The notes beneath the pieces are model-generated. The model did not search any database. It saw only the letters and a list, made by a program, of their open reading frames with translations, and was not told where the DNA came from. DNA of 64,000 nucleotides from Blasia pusilla (Eukaryota > Marchantiophyta > Marchantiopsida > Blasiales), in contig CM114273.1 in NCBI GenBank assembly GCA_050084515.1, forward strand, positions 37,324,001-37,388,000, written 5' to 3'. Shown piece after piece: positions 32,645 to 40,878 of this stretch (position 1 is its first letter; the number at the start of each line of letters is the position of its first letter). Position numbers and translations under genes: made by a program.

Positions 32645-33350
32645 CCTACAACCCGTCGGACTCCAACAGGTCGTCACAACTCATGGTCGGAATGGAAGCA
32701 ACGAGCTAAATTTTGCAACCCATCGGAGTCCGACGGATTGCATTCAGATTTGTGATTGCCTGGTTTCAACCTATCGGACTTCGACGGGTTGTCAGATTAT
32801 TCGTATTTAGAGAGTGGTTTCCACCAAAAAGTGAACATAACAACCCGTCGGAGTCCGACAGGTTGCACAATTTTAATTTGAGCTGAAATTTGACCACAAA
32901 AATGTTGCTTTGCTACTTCCAAAAGCAACTCGTCGGACTCCGACGAGTTGCTTTCAGCCAGAAACATCAAAAAACATCCAAAAACAACTTCGAGTCAAGC
33001 AACCCGTCAGACTCCGACGAGTTGCTTTCTTCAAAAAACATCCAAAAACAGCGGTGAGTCAAGAAACTCATCGGACTCCAACGAGTTTCTTTCGGCCAAA
33101 AACTTCCTTAACCTGTGGTCAGTCGAACAACTTGTCGGACTCCGACGAGTTGCTTTCGGCCAGAAATATCCTAAACGAGTGATCAGTCGAGCAACTCGTC
33201 GGAGTCCGACAAGTTGCTTTCGGCCAAAAACATCCTAAACTAGTGATCAGTCGAGCAACTCGTTGGAGTCCAACGAGTTGCTTTCGGCCAAAAACATTCC
33301 AAAAACAGTGGCGACTCAAACAACTTATCGGAGTCCGACGGTTTGCAGCA
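32645..33350. repeat. Array of about eleven CAACTCGTCGG palindromes
   Basis: Inverted-repeat units near 32,650, 32,716, 32,768, 32,842, 32,925, 33,000, 33,064, 33,128, 33,191, 33,255 and 33,321. The core is CAACTCGTCGGACTCCGACGAG-like, with arms of 11-14 bp. From 32,925 on the period is about 64 bp and the spacers are themselves related (TTTCGGCCAAAAACATCC), so this part is a tandem satellite rather than independent inserts. It lies between two coding blocks of the minus-strand gene and may be intronic. Confidence 0.85.
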
Positions 33351-33358
33351 AGAGGAAA

Positions 33359-33616
33359 TTACGTGTTCATGGCATGCATGGCCATCCCCACCGTCGCCAT
33401 GTGATGAGGGTCTGGATGTAGCACCACTGCCTTCACGCAAAAATGTGCCTCCAATGAGTTTGGGCGCTCCTCTGCAAACTGGGTCCACGCCATGAACTTG
33501 TGGTTTCCATCCCAGATGAGGAAATACAGTTCCGCATCCAGCTGAATTCCGTCCCCTCTATCGCCCTTCTGAATTCCTGATCTCTCATCCTCCAGAATGT
33601 GTCGAAGCGCTTCCAA
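33359..33616 (-). pseudogene. MULE minus-strand protein, block 2
   Basis: An 85-codon frame with ALRHILEDERSGIQKGDRGD, then LDAELYFLIWDGNHKFMAW and TQFAEERPNSLEAHF. It lies between the coiled-coil N-terminus (33,849-34,535) and the palindrome array. The frame runs out into the array. The Trp/His/Phe-rich block looks like a folded domain, but I do not recognise it. Confidence 0.4.
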
Positions 33617-33848
33617 GTCCTCCTCAGAAGCGCTTGGGTTCCATGGTCATCGGAAGGCTGAACATAGAACGGAGGGAAGTCGTTGACGAGGGATCTTTGT
33701 CGGTGCCGATTGTTTCACCGCAATATCCTCTTCAGACGAATTTCGACGTACTCCATAGTTTGCAATCGGCAAAGTGGAATTCTCGGCGCGATCGCCTCCA
33801 TCGATGCCATCGCTTTACCACCTGTCACAACGGGACAAGGTCAATAAG

Positions 33849-34535
33849 CTACAGAATTGCCAATGAATTGCAACATGGGCCTTCACATAATTCAATGAAC
33901 ACAGATCCTCTCTTACCCGATCGAAGATTGGGTCGGGATTCAGGCCAACCAACCGCTCGAGACAAGCAAGTCCATTGGAAACTCGCGATCCGATAGAGGT
34001 CAATTTCTTCCGCCGGGCTTAGGGACGAGGATGACCTATCCGCCGCTTTAGCGATGTCCACCATCTCCACGCTGACGGTCCTCATGACCTCATGGTCCAT
34101 CACTTGAACTTCGGCCGTTTCCGCTATATTGATTGTGTCCCCGGACTTCATCGGGAACATTTCCTGCATCTCAACACTTTCGGTTGGATGGGAAGGGCTT
34201 TCTTCAATGGAAATTGCTTTTTCCCTCTGAGCTTTTGCCAATTCTGCTGTCCTCACCGACGCGTCCAAACGCTTCTTTTCACGCTTTTCGTCGGCAACCC
34301 TTTTCTTCAAGGCCTCCGACGCCTCAGCCTCTGCGTTCTGTTTTTCGAGCGCCTCATGTACACATTTTGCAAGAAGCTCCTGCTTGTGCATCTCCGCTTC
34401 CCTTTCCCACTCCTCAATTTCTTGCTGCCTTATCTCATTGGCCGAACGAGGCCCTGGAGATGGTGAAGCAGAAGTCCTCATGGACTTGGGAGTGAAGCTC
34501 CCAACATTGTTTGCTTGAGATTTTTTCCTCGTCAT
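33849..34535 (-). CDS. MULE minus-strand protein, N-terminal coiled-coil part
   Basis: A 228-codon frame beginning MTRKKSQANN. A short basic Ser/Pro-rich head is followed from about residue 35 to 110 by a highly charged Glu/Lys/Ala heptad-like stretch (EEWEREAEMHKQELL, ALKKRVADEKREKKRL), predicted to be a coiled coil. An acidic/hydrophobic region then leads to AEEIDLYRIASFQWTCLSR. The last 20 or so codons look like read-through beyond a splice site or frameshift near 33,920. It is the first coding block of the divergent MULE gene; its ATG lies about 340 bp downstream of a TATA-like motif (34,871-34,878). No homologue is recognised. Coiled coils commonly mediate self-association, but that is inference. 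Confidence 0.45.
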   Translation of the reverse strand: MTRKKSQANNVGSFTPKSMRTSASPSPGPRSANEIRQQEIEEWEREAEMHKQELLAKCVHEALEKQNAEAEASEALKKRVADEKREKKRLDASVRTAELAKAQREKAISIEESPSHPTESVEMQEMFPMKSGDTINIAETAEVQVMDHEVMRTVSVEMVDIAKAADRSSSSLSPAEEIDLYRIASFQWTCLSRAVGWPESRPNLRSGKRGSVFIELCEGPCCNSLAIL

Positions 34536-34689
34536 TGTTCCCGAAAATGCCTCCTATGGACAAGGAAATGGCTCTCTGTGCACGATGAATCGGCTCGAGC
34601 AATCGCCTTTTTGAGTCACCTTGCTGATGTCGCGATGAGTCGCCTTGATGAGTCGGCTTGCTGATGTCACGATGAGTCACCTTGATGAG

Positions 34690-34810
34690 TAGCTCAAATC
34701 GTTTTGCGATCGTTCGCTCGAATCGTCTTGCGATCGTTCGCTCGAATCGTCTCGCGATCGTTCGCTCGAATCGTCTCGCGATCGTTCGCTCGAATCGTCT
34801 CGCGATGAGT
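34690..34810. repeat. 24-bp minisatellite
   Basis: About five head-to-tail units of CGATCGTTCGCTCGAATCGTC-type sequence, period 24 bp. Each is rich in the self-complementary GCGATCG and TTCGCTCGAA motifs. It lies in the 5' untranslated part of the minus-strand MULE gene. In one minus-strand frame it would encode repeats of ARRFERTI. Adjacent GATGAGTCGCC/TTGATGAGTCG repeats at 34,625-34,690 suggest an older related array. Confidence 0.85.
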
Positions 34811-34870
34811 CGCCGTCGAAAGAGCAATTGAGATCGCGAAACGAAAAACCGGAAATGAGCGAACCTTCCC

Positions 34871-34878
34871 CTATTTAT
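34871..34878 (-). promoter_or_regulatory. TATA-like motif of the minus-strand MULE gene
   Basis: The minus strand reads ATAAATAG, about 340 bp upstream of the ATG at 34,535 and inside the region between the divergent genes. Position is plausible but unproven. Confidence 0.3.
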
Positions 34879-34969
34879 CTTTGTCAAGCCGTTGGGCTGA
34901 CTGTTGGGTCGCATCGTCCTTCCGATGGTGACGTGCCAGCCGTTATGGAAGTCTGGACGTGAAAAAAAC

Positions 34970-35890
34970 CAACCCGACGGCTTCGACATGTTGCACGCTT
35001 CCCGAGGGTTCAAGCCATCCGTCCTTGTGGCAACCCGTCGGAGACCGACATGTTGCGCGCCTCCGTCGTCTTCGGACAAAGGTACCCATGCAATCCATCG
35101 AGACCCGATTTTGCGCCTATGCCGCTCTTCGACAAGAACGTGAGGTACCCGCGCAACCCGCCGGATTCGGTGGGTTGCACGCTTCTCTTCAAAGCGTTAC
35201 AGGCGAGGCACTTGCGCAACCCGTCTGAGGCCGACGGGTTGCGCGCCTCCGCCGTATTTGGGCAAGAAGGTGCGGTCCGTGCAACTCGTCGGAAACAGAC
35301 GGGTTGCACGCTTCCTTAATGTAAGTGTAACAAGGTGAGGCAATTTTGCAACGCGTCTGAGGCCGACAGGTTGCGCGCCTCCACCGTCTTCGGGCAAGAA
35401 GTTGTGGCACCCACGCAACTCGTCAGAGATCGACGGGTTGCACGCTGCCTTCATGTTAGCGTTATAAGGTGAGGCAGAAGCATGCAACCCATCCGAAGCC
35501 GACAGGTTGCACACTTCGCTTATCTTGGGTTAATAGGCGAGGTACTAGGGTTCCCCGTTGGTTATCGACAGGTTTCACGCTTTTCTATCCCTCGGGTAAC
35601 AATGCGACAACGCATAGTTCCGAGGCAACCCATTGCAATCCGACGGGTCACAAGATCTACCCTGAGTTGGACAATCCCGCAAAAGTCCCCAATGATTGGT
35701 TGCCTTAGCATATGCAAGCGATATCTTGTGTTGATGCTAGCAAAATCGACTCAAAAAACCTTTGGTCGGCAAGAAGGGGGTACCAACCCAACGGACTCCG
35801 ACGGGTTCCAACAAAAAGAAGTGCATGCTTCGAAACCAACGTCTCTGATTCCCAAATTTTGCAACCCACCTGACTCCGACAGGTTGCAAC
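34970..35890. repeat. Array of about twelve CAACCCGTCGG palindromes between the divergent MULE genes
   Basis: Units near 34,975, 35,032, 35,090, 35,153, 35,216, 35,280, 35,349, 35,415, 35,484, 35,628, 35,786 and 35,862, at a period of about 63-68 bp through 35,484. Example: GCAACCCGTCTGAGGCCGAC followed by GGGTTGC at 35,216. Spacers are GC-rich and partly related (GCGCCTCCGCCGTCTTCGG-type). The array fills the interval between the start of the minus-strand gene and the plus-strand transposase, so it is a candidate regulatory or transposase-binding region. Confidence 0.85.
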
Positions 35891-35980
35891 AAAATTGGAT
35901 CCATTGTGTTAGATATTTTCAACTACCAAACTTCATCTTGTCAATCAAATTCTGTCAGGAGAATCTGAGTCCCTATTCAC

Positions 35981-35987
35981 TATAAAT
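35981..35987 (+). promoter_or_regulatory. TATA box of the transposase gene
   Basis: TATAAAT at 35,981 sits 68 bp upstream of the first ATG (36,049), a normal plant promoter geometry. It is followed by a pyrimidine-rich leader (TCTCATTCTCATTCTCATACC). Confidence 0.5.
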
Positions 35988-36048
35988 TAAACATTCTCAT
36001 TCTCATTCTCATACCGATTCTCTGTCTCCTCCTAGTGGAATCTTAGGA

Positions 36049-39000
36049 ATGGACAATTATGTGAAGCTCACTTGTGGTCATCATGCCCTTCCTCAATCAG
36101 AATCGTTCGACCGCAAGCTCTGTGAGTCTTTCATAGTAGTGGATGAAAATTTTCTGAGTTCAATTTCTTCTCCAAATTGGAACCATGTTTGTATCCAAGG
36201 ATGTTAGGGTGGACGGTACGGAGGACATTATAGGTGAGATAGTCCAGCCAGTGATTGCAAACCGTAAAGTATGGAATCTCCTACCTCTAGCAAATGGTCA
36301 ATACAGAGTTTACGGCTTGTCCCTGAATTCCTCTATTTCCCAAGAAGACGGTCGAGAATTTCCTAGTGCACCGAGCTCTACATTTGCAACTCCTAGCTCA
36401 GTAGATCCGGCTTCGACTCCAACTTCACAAGAACAATGTTGCGAAGATATTTCGGATGTTGTCAACCTCAGTGGATCTTTCGGACACCAACCGGGCCCTC
36501 TGTCCGCCTACTCATTCCTCTTACGAGTATCAAGCAATAGTTTGCTATCGTCTCTAGCTTTGAAAATGTTCAAGCACATTCTTGTCGACGAGCTTCCGCC
36601 CACGTACCATGGTAATTGCATTTTTGAGTTGCCTCCACTTGTCGCTCCCGCTCAAAATAAAGATGGAGGACGCTGAAGGGTATGGGATGAAAAGTCCGAT
36701 TGTCATCGATGGTGCAGCTTCAACGGACTAGTGCTTCAATTCCAGATGGTCCTTGATTGTCTCCGGCGCCAATGCGTTGGAGCCTTAGAGTGTAGAAGTC
36801 CAGCATGCCCGTATCTAGAGTGCAACGGGTGAGTCAATACGCCGCATTCCCCCAAGAATGCAGAAACTCCATATGAGGGTGCCACCATATCGCCGGGAGG
36901 CCATCGATGTCCTCATTGTCAAGCATCCCCTTCGCGTTGGAGCGTGTCTCGATACATATTTTTCATTGTCCACGACTTGGGCTCCACGTCGAGTACACAA
37001 GGTTGGCAGTTCATGTTGGCTCCCACACTCATCCTGTGACCGATGCAATTCAGAGACACATCAAGGAGGATGTCGCGAAGAAAGTGGGAGGTCTACAGAA
37101 ACTCTCCGGGTTCAAAGCCCGGAGTGATCAAGCTCACAACAAAGATCATAAATTTGTGAACAATTGCTTGGAATCCTCGAAGGGCGAGATCACTAATGTT
37201 GAGGAGAAACAACTGGGAAAATCTCGATCGCTGATCCCGAAATGCTTCCGAATTTGCTACATCAAATACGTAATTGAAATGGATGCCATTGCCACAATCA
37301 AGGCCAACTCCAAATTTCCATTCATTCAGAGATGGCAGTTCATGGTCCAGGGAGTTGAGGGATCCACGGCCTATGCCTTCAAAATATCAACCACAGGTCC
37401 GTCGAGTGGCCTCGATCTTATAGATCGAATGAGGGAAGGGGAAGATCTTTTTGGGAGCTGGGTAAGCTTTGATATTTGCTACAGAGTGCTGAATGGATGG
37501 TTGACAATGGGTGCTTACGTTTATGACCATGTGGAGAAGGGACTCAAAACTATATTTGTCTTTGAAGTAAAAGCAGAAGACGTTGGCAGCTTGAAGATGT
37601 GTCGGTTACTCTTATTGGAGGTGGTGAAGGAAAACAAAAGGCCACCTCCGAAATTTATGGGTTCATGGCGGACAATGCACAACCTGGGTGGATTGCTATC
37701 GGGAAGTGTTCTCGGTTGAGAGGTTCAACCGGAGAGGAAAGGGCGGATGCTTTCCATTGGCAATGATCTGTGACCCAAGACACCAAATCTTGCATCAAGG
37801 AGAATAAGAGGATAGAGCATGTCACTATACTCCAACGCTACAAGGACAAAAAACCTTTTGCCATGGAATGCCAAGAAGAACTTTATGGGTGGTGGAGGAA
37901 GCATGCGATTGAGGGGAAGTACAAAGAGTTGTGCTCTTGGTTGAGTTGGTGGATTGTGACGTATGAGACAATGGGGAAACTTCATGCGGCAGTGAGTTCA
38001 CTATTTCGTCTTGTCAAGCTCCACGCTGAGAATTGTTTGAAAAGTTGGACTCAAGTTGAGAAGCGTGGGAACTATAGGGATTTCAAACCGAAGAAACCAA
38101 GCAATTTGTCGGATGTGACGGGATCCAGTTATCGCCGGAAACCGACGGGTTGCATCGAGAATTTTGGTGCAACCCGATACAAGTATGCAAGTCATGTATA
38201 CAAGGCTCGCAAAATAGTTCGACCCGGATGGGTTTCGGATGACTTGCACTTGGATCTTCCAGCCCGGAGTGGCCAAAGGTTCTTGCAACCCGTCGGAATC
38301 GGACGGGTTGCAGTAGGTGTTTCCTGGGTGTTGCAACTCGTCGGGACCTGGCGGGTCGTAGAGTTTGACTTCGAGCTATTTTCGTTCCTTCTAACATTGC
38401 CGTCGTTGGGTGGATTGAGCATTCATGAAAATGCCCTCGCCCCAACACAAGTGGAGCAGAAAGTGTTCATTCCTCGTGGAGGTCATCACAAGCATGCCAA
38501 TGAATTTCACTTGTGGAGGCATGCCAACAAGACCACGCAAGAGCAATGCTACGATGCAAAGATCCGATATCTTCCTCACAAAAGGCATAACAAAAGGAAG
38601 GGGCCTTCGATCTATGAGCTCTATGTCGTATGGGGGTGAGATCTGGTGATGAAAAACTCTATGGAAGCCTTCAACCGGTGCGTGAGCAGAACTCCCCGAG
38701 CAAGATGTACACATTGGTGGGGATATTCGGGCGCGTTTCAAGACGTCCCATACAGATGGTGGTAGAGCAGTCCGAGCGAGACTGGTGGAGACCAGATAAG
38801 TATCTTGACTTCAGGAAGGTGAAGAGGCAGCATCGAGGAACGAATCCGGTAATTGATTTGGATGAGGAAATTATGCCGCCCAAGTATTCGGGGACCCCGG
38901 ACCGCTCCCAAATCCATGATGGAGTAACTTCTCCAAAATCAGTGAATGTTTTATTTCAAAAGCCCTTCGTTGTTGGAAGTTCGCAACATCCGGTCGGTGG

Positions 39001-39738
39001 GGTGGTTCAACAATATGGGATTCCGGTAATGGAGATGGATTGCAATCTAAAACGGTGGCATATATCTCGGAGCAACCCCGGATGTGACCCACTTGCAGGG
39101 CAGGATCTGATGGCATAAGGAGAGCATGCCGCACTTTCCTAAATAAGAACTGTACAAGGACTGGACGACCACTGCCTGGGTTTTGGGGACTCAAAACCTT
39201 TGATCGTTTCACGACGACCGGGGATCAATTGAAGTACTTCTTCTGCCCAAATGAATCTTGCGCTTCCCGCAAGTCTTATCCGGCTGCCATTGGAGCTCCG
39301 GGGAATACCCCCACGATTTGGCCCATCGTCGCAAGTACGAACTGCACTCAAGACGAAGTGGACAATCTTACAAGTGTGGGTTTCAGACTCGTAGATGGAG
39401 GAAGTTCGGAGCATGTTCGCACTCGGGAGACAAAAATGGAGATCATCGCCACGAAAGATGTCTTGAGTGGCAATGGAATAGGAAGGATGTATTGGGTCAG
39501 GAACAACACTGTAAATTCAAGTGTCACAGGGGTGTATGTGGTGCACATCTGTTGCTTTCCCACATGTTCATGTGATGACTTTGTCCAAAGAGAGACAAGT
39601 GGCAAAAGGTATTTCCCTTGTAAGCACATGTACTATGTGTTGCTGGTAGTTTTAAGAGAGTCGGAGGTAGGAGTAGGAATCCACCAACCAATTTTGTCCC
39701 TCAAAGAAGTGAGAAGTATTTTAAACAAACCACTTTGA
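36049..39738 (+). pseudogene. Mutator-like transposase with WRKY/GCM1-type zinc cluster and SWIM finger
   Basis: Cuts and joins the element's ends when intact. Pieces in order: MDNYVKLTCGHHALP at 36,049; a 163-codon Ser/Pro-rich frame at 36,185-36,676; a zinc cluster CVGALECRSPACPYLEC near 36,773 completed by GSHTHPV near 37,027 in the next frame; the catalytic region with SFDICYRV near 37,470 (first Asp) and GFMADNAQPGWIAIGKC near 37,655 (second Asp), ending FHWQ-stop-SVTQDTK; a Trp-rich helical block ELYGWWRKHAIEGKYKELCS near 37,890; and a C-terminal SWIM finger CSCDDF...CKH near 39,570-39,630, with the stop at 39,736-39,738. At least four frame changes or stops, some of which may be introns. 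Palindromes lie inside it at 38,140-38,360. Confidence 0.7.
38140..38365. repeat. CAACCCGTCGG palindromes inside the transposase gene
   Basis: A hyphenated pair CCGACGGGTTGCA / TGCAACCCG (38,143-38,172), a compact unit TTGCAACCCGTCGG/CGGACGGGTTGCAG near 38,284, and a weaker one near 38,332. A further single unit lies at 39,915. They interrupt or extend the coding frame between the catalytic and SWIM parts. Confidence 0.75.
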
Positions 39739-40119
39739 GGATGCAAAATGAGGTTTTAGATTGTACTTTCATTTTTCCAGAACCTTCACTTTGAGCTTGA
39801 ACTCTATTCAACCTAGGGCAAATGATAGATTTTTTCAGACCTTGGATGGAAAAAGTGATTGGTTCGACACTTATGATTCCACTGATTTTTCAGTTTTCTA
39901 AATTTTGTGCAATTTGCAACTCGTCGGACTCAGAGGGGTTGCCAAAATATGGAAGAGGAAAAAAAAACTACGGGACTGCTTAATAACTGAGCAAAAAAGT
40001 GCAAAAAAATTCACACCAAAAATTTCCTCTCTTCAACCCAACGAAACCTCTCTTTAAAAAAAAGAAGCTATTTCGGTTGAAGTTAGGTTCCTCTCTCCTC
40101 TCTCCTCTTACCGCACCTC

Positions 40120-40128
40120 CCAAGTGGC
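40120..40128. repeat. Right copy of the MULE 9-bp target-site duplication
   Basis: CCAAGTGGC, identical to 27,592-27,600. Immediately downstream the integrase frame resumes with TAAGTATGGCTGAG, reading L-S-M-A-E after the restored Trp codon. Confidence 0.9.
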
Positions 40129-40798
40129 TAAGTATGGCTGAGTATTGTTACAACTCGATCAAGCATTCTGCAATCGAAGAATCTCCATTTCTTATGGCGT
40201 ATCAAAGAGAACCAGAAGGGCCTCTTGACTTGGCTCTTTCGAGGGGTGCTACATCGGCACACACTCGTCAAGCAATGGTGGAATGTTTTTTAGTGGAAAT
40301 AAAGGAACGACAAGAGCGAGCGAGAAAAAGTCTTGCCAAGGCTCAATTAAGGTATGTGAAGCATGCTAACAAAAGTCGGCGCCAAGTGAGTTTCCAAGTT
40401 GGGGAACAAGTGTGGTTGAGTGTAAAGAATCTCACTCTTCCGAAGGAATTGTCCGCGAAATTGTCAGCCAAGTATGCCGGACCGTATGTGATCAAGGCAA
40501 AGCCGTTTGAGGATGTGTACACATTGGAGCTGCCAAACAATTTTAAGATTCACCCTACTTTCTATGTGTCATTATTGAAGAAGTGTCTTCAAGACAATGT
40601 GTGTCCGAACGAAGGATGGTATTGAGACCACAATTGGTCATAAGAAATGAGGAACTAGAGTTTGAGGTTGAAACCATTCTGCGTTCAAGACGTAGAGCCG
40701 CCAAGTACGAGTACTTGGTCAAGTGGAAAGGCTACCATGTGAAAGAGGCGACTTGGATTGCGGAGGCGGAGCTTGAACACACACAAGAAGCATTGTGA
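40129..40798 (+). pseudogene. Chromovirus integrase C-terminus and chromodomain
   Basis: Continuation of 27,600. SMAEYCYNSIKHSAIEESPF and MAYQREPEGPLDLAL complete the core. VSFQVGEQVWLSVKNL is the GPY/F-type SH3 module with YAGPYVI and YTLELPNNFKIHPTFYVSLL. After a one-base frame change near 40,620 the chromodomain follows: FEVETILRSRRR, YEYLVKWKGYHVKEATW. The aromatic residues of the methyl-lysine cage (Phe/Tyr-Leu-Val-Lys-Trp-Lys-Gly-Tyr, then Thr-Trp) are kept. A chromodomain marks the chromovirus branch and in relatives steers integration to heterochromatin. No 3' LTR is recognisable after 40,800. Confidence 0.9.
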
Positions 40799-40878
40799 GA
40801 CTTCAAATGGATGCAGGATAGGCACATGCGCTAGTACATGGTGAAGCAAAGGACATAACTTGTCTTGGATGGTCCAAC
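40799..40878. other. Junction between two gypsy elements
   Basis: A short stretch after the chromodomain stop and before RT sequence of a different gypsy lineage. The 3' LTR of the first element and the gag/protease of the second are both absent, so a deletion or nested-insertion breakpoint lies here. Confidence 0.5.

Larger units (their letters stand above)
27601..40119 (+). mobile_element. Complete 12.5-kb Mutator-like element nested in the chromovirus integrase
   Basis: Bounded by the 9-bp duplication CCAAGTGGC. Deleting 27,601-40,128 restores the integrase frame (TKW then LSMAEYCYNS). The left end starts GGGGGCTGGTATTCTGGCAG. The reverse complement of the right end starts GAGGTGCGGTAAGAGGAGAG, and both continue into GGAGAGAGGA-type sequence, so the terminal inverted repeat is short and imperfect. 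It contains the plus-strand transposase remnant (36,049-39,738), the divergent minus-strand multi-part gene (about 34,535 down to 29,160) and four clusters of CAACCCGTCGG palindromes. Termini equivalent to the left end occur at 1,113 and 5,047. Confidence 0.88.

Noticed and set aside
32910-33238. Plus-strand frames rich in SDSDELLSA / RRTPTSC repeats as a repeat protein
   Set aside because: They are translations of the palindrome array. The repeated peptides appear in several frames and on both strands, as expected from the DNA repeat.
32645-33350. CRISPR array (palindromic repeats with spacers at 64-bp period)
   Set aside because: The spacers are related to each other, the repeats vary, the DNA is plant nuclear and no cas genes exist. 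It is a palindrome-containing satellite within a MULE.
39999-40130. Upstream extension (MQKNSHQKF...) of the integrase C-terminal frame as a new protein start
   Set aside because: This part is the MULE terminus. The open frame crosses the insertion boundary by chance.
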